Of a DNA stretch of 64,000 nucleotides, positions 17,823-25,426 are shown in pieces. This DNA is from Hyphomicrobium_A sp963812795. GTDB taxonomy: Bacteria > Pseudomonadota > Alphaproteobacteria > Rhizobiales > Hyphomicrobiaceae. Each line of letters opens with the position of its first letter. Within the stretch, counting starts at the first letter, position 1. The position numbers and the translations under genes were made by a program. A model generated the notes under the pieces. That model saw only the letters and a program-made list of their open reading frames with translations, did no database searches and was not told the origin of the DNA. Where the stretch lies: assembly GCA_963812795.1 (NCBI GenBank), contig CAWEWG010000002.1:1-64000 (forward strand). Reading direction: 5' to 3'.

Positions 17823-18941
17823 ATGCCGTATCGCGCGCTTATCGGCACTTTGCTCGCGCTCTCCATGGCAGGCGCGGCGCTGGCGCAGGCGCCGGACGCC
17901 GACAGTCAAGGCGCGCGTTCGGGGCAATGGCCGTCAGCCGACAGCCGACACGGATGTTGGAGCTCTCCGCCTTCTCGCACAGTCGAAGAAGCGCTGAAGG
18001 TCGCCGCCAATCCGACGGTCTCGGAACGGTGGCGGCGGGCAGCCCACGTCGGTGCGGAGCGCGACGTGCTGCTCCTGTCCGGCGGCGCGCTGAAGGCGGC
18101 CTATGCGGCGGGCCTCATCGTGGGGTGGGGCGAAACCGGCAACCGACCGCGGTTTACCGCCGTCACCGCCGTCGGCATGAGCGCCCTGCTGGCGCCCTTT
18201 GCATTCATCGGGCCGGCCGGCGATCGGATCATCGCCGACATCTTCAACTGCCCCGCGGACAACCTGCGTGGAATGGCCGAGCGTGCCGTGTCGTATCTCG
18301 ATGACGGAGTGCTCGAAGCCATCGCGCGCGAGCACGCCGCCGGACGGCAACTGCTTGTCGCCCTCACCGGATCGCCCGCTCGCGCCGAAGCCGTCTGGGA
18401 TATCGGCCGCGTTGCGGCCAGCCGTCACCCGAAATCCGGCGCCCTGATAAGGCAGGTTCTCCTTGCTGCCGTCGATGAGCACGTTTTTGTCGACCCACGG
18501 GATGCTCCGATCAGGGCGGGCGAAGTCGTGCCGCGCAATTTCACTTTTCGCACCCTGGGCGCTGGAGCGCAGTTCCTGTTTCCGTCCGAGGTCGCGCAGA
18601 TCTCGGGCAGCGATGCGCGCTACTTTGTGATCCACAACGCCGGCGTCTTCCCCGATGAGAGCGCCGACTACATACAGGCGCGCACAAGCCGGGATGATCT
18701 CCACGCGGACGCGCAGGTGATCGTGCCGGCCTACGACATTGTGCGGCATGCGCTTGCCTTAAATGCGCGCCTGCGGTTCGCCTCGATCAAGCTGGGATTG
18801 GGCCTGACGCCGCAGGCTCCGTTCGACATGGCCTACGTCAGGGCTCTGTTCATGCACGCCTACCGCCAAGGCCGCATGGGCAAGGAATGGACGTCGACGT
18901 TCCCCGGGCTGCCCAATGTCGTGGCCAAGTCCCGATCTTGA
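17823..18941 (+). CDS. patatin-like protein lacking the catalytic motifs
   Basis: The product is 372 aa with a signal peptide (MPYRALIGTLLALSMAGAAL AQA). The backbone follows the patatin phospholipase family: LLLSGGALKAAYAAGLIVGW at the oxyanion-hole region, SALLAPFAFIGPAGD after the elbow, VWDIGRVAASRHP later. At the elbow, where active members read GVSTGALIAPFAF, this one reads AVGMSALLAPFAF, so glycine occupies the serine position. The oxyanion-hole GGGxxG and the late D-G-G/A motif are also missing. It is likely a non-enzymatic or repurposed patatin fold. It lies 10 nt after the FAD oxidoreductase stop, implying an operon. Confidence 0.78.
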   Translation: MPYRALIGTLLALSMAGAALAQAPDADSQGARSGQWPSADSRHGCWSSPPSRTVEEALKVAANPTVSERWRRAAHVGAERDVLLLSGGALKAAYAAGLIVGWGETGNRPRFTAVTAVGMSALLAPFAFIGPAGDRIIADIFNCPADNLRGMAERAVSYLDDGVLEAIAREHAAGRQLLVALTGSPARAEAVWDIGRVAASRHPKSGALIRQVLLAAVDEHVFVDPRDAPIRAGEVVPRNFTFRTLGAGAQFLFPSEVAQISGSDARYFVIHNAGVFPDESADYIQARTSRDDLHADAQVIVPAYDIVRHALALNARLRFASIKLGLGLTPQAPFDMAYVRALFMHAYRQGRMGKEWTSTFPGLPNVVAKSRS

Positions 18942-18981
18942 CGTAGTGGGTTCGGCCACCTGCGAGCACCACTACATGCAA

Positions 18982-19012
18982 AACGGCGCCCGTGGTGGTG
19001 ACGGGCGCCGTT
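18982..19012. terminator. bidirectional terminator between convergent genes
   Basis: AACGGCGCCCGT (18982-18993) pairs perfectly over 12 bp with ACGGGCGCCGTT (19001-19012) around GGTGGTG. It lies between the rightward patatin-like gene and the leftward gene ending at 19036. AAAA before the left arm gives a U-run for leftward transcription. Confidence 0.8.
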
Positions 19013-19035
19013 ACATTCGTGGCGTCGGGGCGAGC

Positions 19036-19320
19036 CTACTTCGTGACGCCGCCCTTCACATCGACGGCGACGTTGCGCTGCTGGCCGTCCTTGGTGGCTG
19101 TGCCGTGCCATACGCCGTTCTCGTCCTTGGTCAGCCCGGACACGTCGGCGTAGCCGAGACGCAGAAGATGCGTACGGGCCTGCTTCTCGGTGAAGAGATT
19201 GCCTTTTGCCGCCGTGCCGGTCTCAGCCGCCGCGCCAGCGTTCGTTGCCGGCGTCTCAGCCAGCGCGGGAAGGGCGAGGCATGCTGCGAGGGCAGCCGTG
19301 ATGGCGATCGTACGGGTCAT
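19036..19320 (-). CDS. small periplasmic PepSY-like protein
   Basis: The product is 94 aa. GGAGAAAAAAGAAC precedes the ATG at 19320. The signal peptide is MTRTIAITAALAACLALPAL cut near AETP. The mature part contains FTEKQARTHLLRLGYADVSG, LTKDENGVWHGTATKDGQQR and NVAVDVKGGV. That helix followed by three strands is the PepSY-type pattern (A…L…GY…V..L…DG.W.a.a.kdG….V.vd..G). Such domains are thought to inhibit peptidases or bind ligands in the envelope. It lies downstream of pqqA on the same strand, 126 nt away. Confidence 0.78.
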   Translation of the reverse strand: MTRTIAITAALAACLALPALAETPATNAGAAAETGTAAKGNLFTEKQARTHLLRLGYADVSGLTKDENGVWHGTATKDGQQRNVAVDVKGGVTK

Positions 19321-19446
19321 GTTCTTTTTTCTCCTTGGGGACGTAGCTGGGGGTGTAGGTAGCGCGCGCGAATGCCGATCGGCGGACGCGCAAATATCAT
19401 AAGCGGGCGGCGGCGACCGCCGCCCGCGTGACGATGTCAAAAGCAG

Positions 19447-19536
19447 TTAGATGATGTCGATCTCGGCCGGCATATAGCTCGTGACCTCGAGGCCGACTTC
19501 CTGCTCGCGAACCTGTGGTTTGCTCCAAGTGCGCAT
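19447..19536 (-). CDS. pqqA: PQQ precursor peptide PqqA (orphan)
   Basis: A 29-codon gene: MRTWSKPQVREQEVGLEVTS followed by YMPAEIDII. The invariant Glu and Tyr that are cross-linked by PqqE and become pyrroloquinoline quinone are at E17 and Y21 (E-V-T-S-Y). The ATG at 19536 follows GGAGG with 7-nt spacing. PqqA is bound by PqqD, modified by the radical-SAM enzyme PqqE and processed by the PqqF/G peptidase, then PqqB/PqqC. None of these genes is beside it, so this is a stand-alone copy that would be served by a cluster elsewhere. PQQ is the cofactor of methanol/alcohol and sugar dehydrogenases. Confidence 0.9.
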   Translation of the reverse strand: MRTWSKPQVREQEVGLEVTSYMPAEIDII

Positions 19537-19606
19537 GGTGTTCCTCCATTTGAGATGGCTCGGCGACGATGCGCCGAACCCTGCCGGAGATGTGGTGATG
19601 CGCGCG

Positions 19607-19631
19607 AACACGAACCAATCACGTTCGTGTT
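19607..19631. promoter_or_regulatory. 9-bp inverted repeat upstream of pqqA
   Basis: AACACGAAC (19607-19615) and GTTCGTGTT (19623-19631) are perfect inverted copies separated by CAATCAC. They are 71-95 nt upstream of the pqqA start. This is a candidate operator or 5'-leader hairpin; the binding partner is unknown. Confidence 0.45.
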
Positions 19632-19676
19632 GAAATCCGCGACCCGTTCACGGACACGTGTGCCGCGCCTCGGAAC

Positions 19677-19877
19677 TCAGGATGACTGGCGATGCGCCAC
19701 TGGCAGGATTAGGGGCGTCGGGGCCGCGGCGTTCGTTGTCTCGGGGCGCGCATAAGTATCGGCCGCCGCCCGCTCGGCGTGCCACAGACGCATGAGCGTC
19801 AACTGGATGTTGGAGGGCAGGTCGGCCCAGACTTTCCTAAAGCCGACCGGCGCATCTGAAACGTCCGCGGAGGTCAT
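19677..19877 (-). CDS. possible small protein, doubtful
   Basis: About 66 aa from the ATG at 19877. The first half (VGFRKVWADLPSNIQLTLMR, then LWHAERAAADTYA) has a protein-like amphipathic composition, unlike the Arg/Ser-rich shadow frames around it. The ribosome-binding site is poor (GGCATGGAA) and I know no homologue. It lies upstream of pqqA on the same strand. It could equally be noise. Confidence 0.3.
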   Translation of the reverse strand: MTSADVSDAPVGFRKVWADLPSNIQLTLMRLWHAERAAADTYARPETTNAAAPTPLILPVAHRQSS

Positions 19878-19959
19878 TTCCATGCCGCGCGAACGCCGAA
19901 CGCAGGCAATCGTTCCCCGCGGTCGTCTGAGAAGATTGGTTAAGCGAACGGCAGAGAGA

Positions 19960-20247
19960 TCAGCCCGCCATCTTCGTCTTCAGGTAGCCGATCACGAGGG
20001 CAGTAAGACCGCCCGAGATACCGCCCGTCGCAAAGGCAGAAATGATCGTGCCGATGTCGAGCCCGGACGCCGCGGCAGTGCCGCCAAGGCCCAGCACGGC
20101 ATTGAGGATCTGGCCGCCGACGCCGCCGCCGAGTGCTCCGGCGATGGTGTTGCCCAGAGTGCCGAGGCCCGTGTCTTTTGCGGAGTTGGCGGCGTTGCCG
20201 CCGACCGCGCCGCTGATGAGCTGGATAATCAGTGAGGTGATGTCCAT
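19960..20247 (-). CDS. glycine-rich small membrane protein
   Basis: The product is 95 aa. It has an N-terminal hydrophobic stretch (MDITSLIIQLISGAVGGNAA), Gly/Ala-rich segments (TIAGALGGGVGGQILNAVLG and GTIISAFATGGISGGLTALV) and a basic end, IGYLKTKMAG. The GxxxG spacing suggests tightly packed membrane helices, as in glycine-zipper proteins. There is no signal peptide cleavage site. GGAAGGTAATCCG precedes the ATG. Similar short proteins are widespread as hypotheticals in Hyphomicrobiales. The function is unknown. Confidence 0.75.
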   Translation of the reverse strand: MDITSLIIQLISGAVGGNAANSAKDTGLGTLGNTIAGALGGGVGGQILNAVLGLGGTAAASGLDIGTIISAFATGGISGGLTALVIGYLKTKMAG

Positions 20248-20524
20248 CGGATTACCTTCCCGGCCGCTGTCGCTGTTCGACCGCTGAAATCTATCACGGC
20301 AGCCGCCCGATGGCGCGGCTGTTGCGCACCGGATGCCAACCGTATGGTGGAAATCATTGGTCGCGACTTAAGGCACGGGCGCCAAATAAAGCATTCCGCA
20401 TTTGCTAGAATTGAACGGCATCGGGCCCTGGTACCGCGTGCTTGAAGGCGGCACGGGAGCGAAGGGGAACGCATCGCTTCGCCCGCGCTTGCCGCCGTCT
20501 CGGCTGCCCGCTAGGACTTGTCCG

Positions 20525-21202
20525 ATGAACGGGACGGGGAACAGACACTTAGCTCTGGGGGCGCTGCTCGCAATTGGCGTTGTGGCCGGTGTGAGCGGCG
20601 GCGCCCTGGGGCAGGCTTCGCCGCCGGCGGCACCCGGTCACTCGTGGGATCCGGTCGCGCCGGCTGCCCCTGCAACTCCAGCCGCACCGGCGACGCCCGC
20701 TGCCGCCGCCAGGCGTGATCAGCCGTTGCCGAAGGAGCCGGGCGCGGCGCCACCTCCATCGCCGCCGGCGGTCGCTCCGTTCGCGCCGCCTGATCTCGTC
20801 GCTCCGGCCAAGCCGGCGACAGGCGGGCCGGTGTGCGCCAAGGCGGATTTCGAGGCGGTGGTCGACGACGCGGCGGGAGCGTTGCGCGATCTCAACCTGC
20901 AGAACAAGCCAGCCTTCCAGGAGAAGCTGCGCCAGTTGAAGGACAAGCGCGGCTGGAGCCACGACGCCTTCCTGAAGGAGGCGGCGCCCTTCGTGCGGGA
21001 CGACAAGATCGCCGTCTACGACCAGGAATCGGAGCGGCTGCTGACCGACATCTCGACGCTGGGGCAGGAGGGCGCCGACGCGCCGACGCCCGATTGCGCG
21101 CTGCTCGCCGACTTGAAGACGCGCATGAAGACGCTGGTCGATACGCAGACGGCGAAGTGGACCTACATGTTCTCCAAGCTCGACGCCGCCCTGGCGCAGT
21201 AA
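20525..21202 (+). CDS. exported Pro/Ala-rich protein with helical C-terminal domain
   Basis: The product is 225 aa from the ATG at 20525. The signal peptide ends near GALGQA. Residues 30-100 are Pro/Ala-rich (repeats of PAAPATPAAPATPA), a typical wall-spanning or extended linker. The C-terminal 120 residues are charged and helical with single cysteines in GPVCAKADFE and PTPDCALLADL, probably a disulfide. The segment KDKRGWSHDAFLKEAAPFVR looks like a helix-turn-helix packing unit. The function is unknown. It is convergent with bpt. Confidence 0.72.
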   Translation: MNGTGNRHLALGALLAIGVVAGVSGGALGQASPPAAPGHSWDPVAPAAPATPAAPATPAAAARRDQPLPKEPGAAPPPSPPAVAPFAPPDLVAPAKPATGGPVCAKADFEAVVDDAAGALRDLNLQNKPAFQEKLRQLKDKRGWSHDAFLKEAAPFVRDDKIAVYDQESERLLTDISTLGQEGADAPTPDCALLADLKTRMKTLVDTQTAKWTYMFSKLDAALAQ

Positions 21203-21239
21203 GCGCGTCCCAACCCGACGATAGTTGGTTGTGGCGGGA

Positions 21240-21983
21240 CTACTTCCTTACCCAGCCGTTGGGGCCGAGCTGCTCCTGCGGCTGGAAGCGCATCTTGTAG
21301 TTCATCTTGCGCGAGCCGTTGATCCAATAGCCGAGATAGAGATACGGCAGCCCGAGCTTGCGCGCGTATTCGACGTGCTCGAGGATCATGAAGGTGCCGA
21401 GCGACATCTGATCGGCGGTCGGGTCGTAGAAGCTGTAGACCATCGAGATGCCGTCGGAGAGCAGGTCGCACAGCGCCACGGCTTTCAGCGGCCAGTTGTC
21501 CGGATTGGAATCGAGCGCGTTCTCCGGCTTCTCGCGGTACTCGGTGACGAAGGTGTTGATGACGCTGTCCTCGACCATCATGGCGTAGTCGAGCACGGTC
21601 ATGTCGGCCATGCCGCCGTCGGAATGGCGCGCATCGATGTAGCGGCGGAAGAGGGCAAACTGCTCCGACGTCGGCTCAGGCGGCACGCGACGCGCTTCCA
21701 GGCACTTCGCCTGATCCAGGGCGCGGCGCATGCTCTTGCCGATGGCGAATTCGTCGATGATGACGCGCACCGATACGCACGCCTGGCAGCCCTCGCAGTA
21801 GGGCATGTAGGCGATGTTCTGGCTGCGACGGAAACCGCCGCGCAGCAGATTGTCGATGAGGCCCGAAGGCTTCTCGTGCGTCAGGTGGGTGAAGAGTTTG
21901 CGCTCCTGACGGCCGGGCAGATAGGGGCATGGCTGGGGAGCGGTGACGTAGAACTCCGGAAAGTGCTTTTGCTGCTCCGTCAT
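21240..21983 (-). CDS. bpt: leucyl/arginyl-tRNA-protein transferase
   Basis: The product is 247 aa. It belongs to the ATE/Bpt family, which transfers an amino acid from aminoacyl-tRNA to the N-terminus of proteins to mark them for ClpAP degradation. The family CPYLPGRQERKLFTHL start, the paired cysteines of YCEGCQACVSVRV, and the C-terminal YLYLGYWINGSRKMNYK motif are all present. The bacterial Bpt variant attaches leucine to N-terminal Asp/Glu. The ATG at 21983 was chosen over 22037 because AGGGACTTCGGCGA precedes it and the family begins shortly before FPEFY. Confidence 0.92.
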   Translation of the reverse strand: MTEQQKHFPEFYVTAPQPCPYLPGRQERKLFTHLTHEKPSGLIDNLLRGGFRRSQNIAYMPYCEGCQACVSVRVIIDEFAIGKSMRRALDQAKCLEARRVPPEPTSEQFALFRRYIDARHSDGGMADMTVLDYAMMVEDSVINTFVTEYREKPENALDSNPDNWPLKAVALCDLLSDGISMVYSFYDPTADQMSLGTFMILEHVEYARKLGLPYLYLGYWINGSRKMNYKMRFQPQEQLGPNGWVRK

Positions 21984-22159
21984 TCGCCGAAGTCCCTCGT
22001 GCTGGCTGTGGGGCGCGAAGACGCCGTCCGACCGCATGCCGCTGCTAGATGATATGTGAGGCGACAGGGCGCGATCAAGACGCCATTTGCAGTTCTAAAC
22101 CCTGTCACTTCAAAGCCCTAACGATCTGTATTGCGGCCTAAATAAGGGGCTTCGGCAAC

Positions 22160-23065
22160 TCAGCCTACACCTTTGGTTTCCGTCTTTCCGTACGAGGCGT
22201 TCTGCTCGAGGAAATCGATGATGCGGCTGGCGATGTCGATGCCGCTGGCCCCCTCGATGCCTTCCAGGCCGGGGGAGGAATTGACCTCCATGATCAACGG
22301 ACCGTGGCTCGAGCGCACCATGTCGACGCCGCTGACGTTGAGGCCGAGAGCCGTGGCGGCGCGCGAGGCGATCTGCCGCTCCTCGTTGGTGAGCTCGACT
22401 TTCACCGCGGTGCCGCCGCGATGCAGGTTGGCGCGGAACTCGCCCGGGCGGCCGATGCGCTTGGTCGCGGCCACGACCTCGCCGCCGACGACGAGGGCGC
22501 GGATGTCCGATCCGTTCGCCTCGCGGATGAACTCCTGCACCATGATGTTGACGTTGGCGGCGCTGAACGCTTCGATGATCGACTTTGCCGACCCTTCCGT
22601 CTCGGCGAGGATCACGCCCATGCCCTGCGTACCCTCGAGCAGCTTGATGACGACGGGCACGCCGCCGACCTCCTTGATGACGTCCTCGGCCTTGCGCGGC
22701 CCGTGCGCGAAAGCGGTGACGGGCAGGCCGATGCCCTCGCGGGCGAGGAGCTGCAGCGCCCGCAGCTTGTCGCGCGAGCGGCCGATGGCGACGCTCTCGT
22801 TCAGCGGGTAGACGCCCTGCATCTCGAACTGGCGCAGCACGGCAAGCCCGTAGTGCGTGATGGAGGCGCCGATGCGCGGGATGACGGCGTCGTAGATCGG
22901 CAGGCGGCGCCCGTTGTAGCGCAGCACCGGCTGGTTGGACGTGATGTTCATGTGGACGTGGAGCGTGTTCACCACGTCGATGGTATGGCCGCGCGCGCGC
23001 GCCGCCTCGCACAGGCGCACGTGCGAGTACAGTTGCGGATTGCGGGCGAGCATCACGAAGCGCAT
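22160..23065 (-). CDS. rimK: RimK-type ATP-grasp ligase
   Basis: The product is 301 aa. ATP-grasp motifs: VVIKLLEGTQGMGVILAE (lysine and glycine-rich loop), IMVQEFIREANGSDIRALVV, and the Mg-binding LIMEVNSSPGLEGIE. The N-terminal domain (MRFVMLARNPQLYSHVRLCE) is RimK-like. RimK adds glutamates to the C-terminus of ribosomal protein S6; relatives make other glutamyl or amide bonds. No S6 tail can be checked here, so the substrate is uncertain. The SD (AGGGG) is partly inside the base of a long hairpin that ends 9 nt before the ATG, so translation could be structure-dependent. Confidence 0.88.
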   Translation of the reverse strand: MRFVMLARNPQLYSHVRLCEAARARGHTIDVVNTLHVHMNITSNQPVLRYNGRRLPIYDAVIPRIGASITHYGLAVLRQFEMQGVYPLNESVAIGRSRDKLRALQLLAREGIGLPVTAFAHGPRKAEDVIKEVGGVPVVIKLLEGTQGMGVILAETEGSAKSIIEAFSAANVNIMVQEFIREANGSDIRALVVGGEVVAATKRIGRPGEFRANLHRGGTAVKVELTNEERQIASRAATALGLNVSGVDMVRSSHGPLIMEVNSSPGLEGIEGASGIDIASRIIDFLEQNASYGKTETKGVG

Positions 23066-23074
23066 CGCGCACCC

Positions 23075-23151
23075 CTAGTGTCCCGATTCCGAAGTTCGCC
23101 AGTGCTCGCTGCCGGGGTAGGAGCGAACTTCGGAATCATAAGGGACACTAG
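23075..23151. repeat. hairpin element 1, 25-bp stem
   Basis: The left arm (23075-23099) is CTAGTGTCCC then GATTCCGAAGTTCGC. The right arm (23123-23151) is its reverse complement with an extra ATAA between the two parts. The loop is 23 nt. It sits directly before the rimK start and shares design and ends with the next element. Confidence 0.9.
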
Positions 23152-23164
23152 TCTCATAGGCTTG

Positions 23165-23240
23165 CTAGTGTGATTTAGATCGCGAAATTCGCACGACACC
23201 TCGCCGCGGATGATAGCGAATTTCGCGATCATCACACTAG
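23165..23240. repeat. hairpin element 2, 25-bp stem, inverted relative of element 1
   Basis: The left arm (23165-23192) is CTAGTGTGAT, an unpaired TTA, then GATCGCGAAATTCGC. The right arm (23216-23240) is the perfect complement of both parts. The 10+15 stem plan and CTAGTGT ends equal those of element 1, with the A/T bulge on the opposite arm. Six stem positions differ from element 1 and every one is compensated. Confidence 0.9.
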
Positions 23241-23368
23241 AGAACAATCCCCTAACCGGCGATGAAACACGACGCGGAAAGAGGCCGCGTAGGGCATCAG
23301 GGCCAATTGAGAGAAAAGTGAGGCTCCAGAGTGCGCCGCTTTAGCCGCCGAGGTCCAGTGCTGGCGGC

Positions 23369-23629
23369 CTAAATGCGGATCGCGGCTTCGACTATTGCCG
23401 GACGTGGTGTGGAGGAGTAGGCGGGATCGCTCTGCGCCGGGGCGGAGAACGCGGGCTGCGCGTTCTCCTCGTCGATCGAGGCATACAGCAGCGTCGCTGC
23501 GGTCGCGATGGTAACGAACAGGATGACGATGCCGAGCAGCGTCCGCTTCAGCGCCCATTGAAGGGTCGGCGTCTGCAGCGCCACAACGTTCGTACCCTCA
23601 ACGCTGGCAGGCGTCGTGGTCGTCGACAT
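23369..23629 (-). CDS. small single-pass membrane protein
   Basis: The product is 86 aa. The ATG at 23629 gives MSTTTTPASVEGTNVVAL, then one membrane helix (RTLLGIVILFVTIATAATLL) and a polar, Pro/Ser-rich tail that would face the periplasm. Codon use fits the neighbours. The family is unknown. It lies between the acyl-ACP synthetase and rimK on the same strand, with the two hairpins downstream. Confidence 0.65.
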   Translation of the reverse strand: MSTTTTPASVEGTNVVALQTPTLQWALKRTLLGIVILFVTIATAATLLYASIDEENAQPAFSAPAQSDPAYSSTPRPAIVEAAIRI

Positions 23630-23842
23630 GGCTATTCGCACTCTTTCAAGGTGTGGAAATGACTTTGGCGTCCCCCGGGCGGCCCGCGATGCGAACCGCC
23701 TTATAGGCACCATCCATGTAAGAGCGCGGGGCCGGGGTCAAGGGCTGTCGAAGGGAGATCTCGCGATCTCATCGGGGCGTTGTGGCGCTGCCACGCCCGC
23801 TTGCGCGAAAGGCGATTTTGCGCATCGCCAAGCAGGTCTCGA

Positions 23843-25426
23843 TCAGGCTGTCGGACGGGCTTTCTGGGCCATGGCGACCGTCGCCTGCAGGTCGACCTTA
23901 CCCGAGGCGAGGACCGGCACGGCGGCGACGACAAGAATTTCCTTGGGAACCCAGAGATCGGGGAAGCCCTCGCGGCGCGCGTGCGCCAGCAATGCGTCCT
24001 TGCTGGCGTCGGGCTTGTCGGTGACGAGCAGCAGTTGCTCGCCCTTGCGCGGGTCGGGGAAGCTGAGGACGACGTGCTGGGCGTCACTCCACAGTCCGCA
24101 GGCCAGCGTCTCGACGGCGGCCAGCGATACCATCTCGCCGCCGAGCTTGGCGAAGCGCTTGGCGCGCCCGCGGATGGCGACATAGCCGTCGTCCATGGTG
24201 ACGATGTCGCCGGTGTCGTGCCAGCCGCCCTGCGGAGCGACGACGACTCCGGGATTGTCGGCGAGCAGATAGCCGGCCATGACGTTGGGCCCCCGCACGA
24301 ACAGCCGCTTTCCGTCGTTGAGGCCAGGAACCTCTTCCAGGCGCGCCTCGACGCCGGGCAACAAGCGGCCGACGGTGCCGTCGCGGTTGTTATTCGGCAG
24401 GTTACAGGCGAGCACGGGAGCGGTCTCGGTCACCCCGTAGCCTTCGAGCAGTACTGCACCGGACTTGCTCCACAATTGGCGCGTGGGCTCCTTCACCCTC
24501 TCCGCGCCCGCCACCGCATAGTTCAGGCTAGCGAGCTGGCCGGGCTCGGCAGCGCGCGCATAGCCAGCGAGGAAGGTGTCGGTGGACACGATCCATGTCG
24601 CCTTCACCTTCTCGATGAGCTTGGGCACCTGGCGGTAGTGCAGCGGGCTCGGGTAGAGCACGCACTTCACCCCGGCGAACAGTGGCACGAGCGTTCCGGC
24701 CGTCAGGCCAAAGGAATGAAACATCGGCAGGGGGTTGAGCAGAATATCGCTCGGTACCAGCACCCCGCTAAGGTGGGCAATCGACTGTTGCGCGTTGGCG
24801 AGCAGGTTGGCGTTGGTGAGCACGACGCCTTTCGGCGCGCCCTCGGTGCCCGAGGTGAAGAGGATGACAGCCGGCTTGTCGGCCTTTTCCGGTGCCGGCC
24901 GGTAGATGCGCGATGCCAACAAGGCGCGCGCGGCGCCGCTCAGCTTGTCGACGATGCCTATGCCGGCGCGCACGTCCTCGAGATAGACGATGCGCGTCTT
25001 GGCGCCCGGCGCGTATTCGGTCTCGCTCAGCGCGGCGATGAGCTCCTGCAGGTTGCCGGCTTCGACAAAGCGCTTGGACGTCAGCACCGTGCGCAACTGC
25101 GCGGTGCGGACGGCGGAGCGCAGGGCCTTCTTCCCGGCGGTGAAATTGAGAATGGCGGCGACGCGGTCATAGGCGTTGAGGCCGAGCAGCGTGACGGCGA
25201 GGCCGGCGGCGTTCGGCAGCAGGACGCCGACGTTCTCGCCGGCCCTGGTGAATTTCTTGATGCGGCCACCGAGGACCAGGCTGGCAACGATGAGGCGGGT
25301 ATAGGTGAGGGACGTACCGTCGGCGTCCTCCAGAATGACCTTTTCGCCGCCATGCGTGGCCGCAGCTTCGATAACGCCGGAAAAGAGCGTGGTGCGCGTG
25401 CGGGCGAGGTCGAATGTAGGGTTCAT
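23843..25426 (-). CDS. acyl-ACP synthetase-like AMP-forming ligase
   Basis: The product is 527 aa from the ATG at 25426. ANL-superfamily motifs: ILFTSGTEGAPKGVVLTNAN (P-loop), YGVTETAP, the WHDTGDI core and RAKRFAKLGGEMVSL in the C-terminal lid. The closest pattern is the synthetase half of Aas, which loads fatty acid on ACP for lysophospholipid re-acylation. The PlsC-like N-terminal half of Aas is absent, so acyl transfer would need a separate enzyme. Likely role: recycling free fatty acids. The extended frame upstream to 25633 is low-quality and not used. Confidence 0.85.
   Translation of the reverse strand: MNPTFDLARTRTTLFSGVIEAAATHGGEKVILEDADGTSLTYTRLIVASLVLGGRIKKFTRAGENVGVLLPNAAGLAVTLLGLNAYDRVAAILNFTAGKKALRSAVRTAQLRTVLTSKRFVEAGNLQELIAALSETEYAPGAKTRIVYLEDVRAGIGIVDKLSGAARALLASRIYRPAPEKADKPAVILFTSGTEGAPKGVVLTNANLLANAQQSIAHLSGVLVPSDILLNPLPMFHSFGLTAGTLVPLFAGVKCVLYPSPLHYRQVPKLIEKVKATWIVSTDTFLAGYARAAEPGQLASLNYAVAGAERVKEPTRQLWSKSGAVLLEGYGVTETAPVLACNLPNNNRDGTVGRLLPGVEARLEEVPGLNDGKRLFVRGPNVMAGYLLADNPGVVVAPQGGWHDTGDIVTMDDGYVAIRGRAKRFAKLGGEMVSLAAVETLACGLWSDAQHVVLSFPDPRKGEQLLLVTDKPDASKDALLAHARREGFPDLWVPKEILVVAAVPVLASGKVDLQATVAMAQKARPTA

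Larger units (their letters stand above)
19537..19959. other. pqqA upstream region
   Basis: It holds the GGAGG site and presumably the promoter of pqqA, the inverted repeat at 19607-19631 and one weak reading frame (19677-19877). No other gene or RNA is apparent. Confidence 0.5.

Noticed and set aside
21210..21230. CCAAC…GTTGG between two convergent genes as terminator
   Set aside because: Only five pairs, with a long loop and no U-tract.
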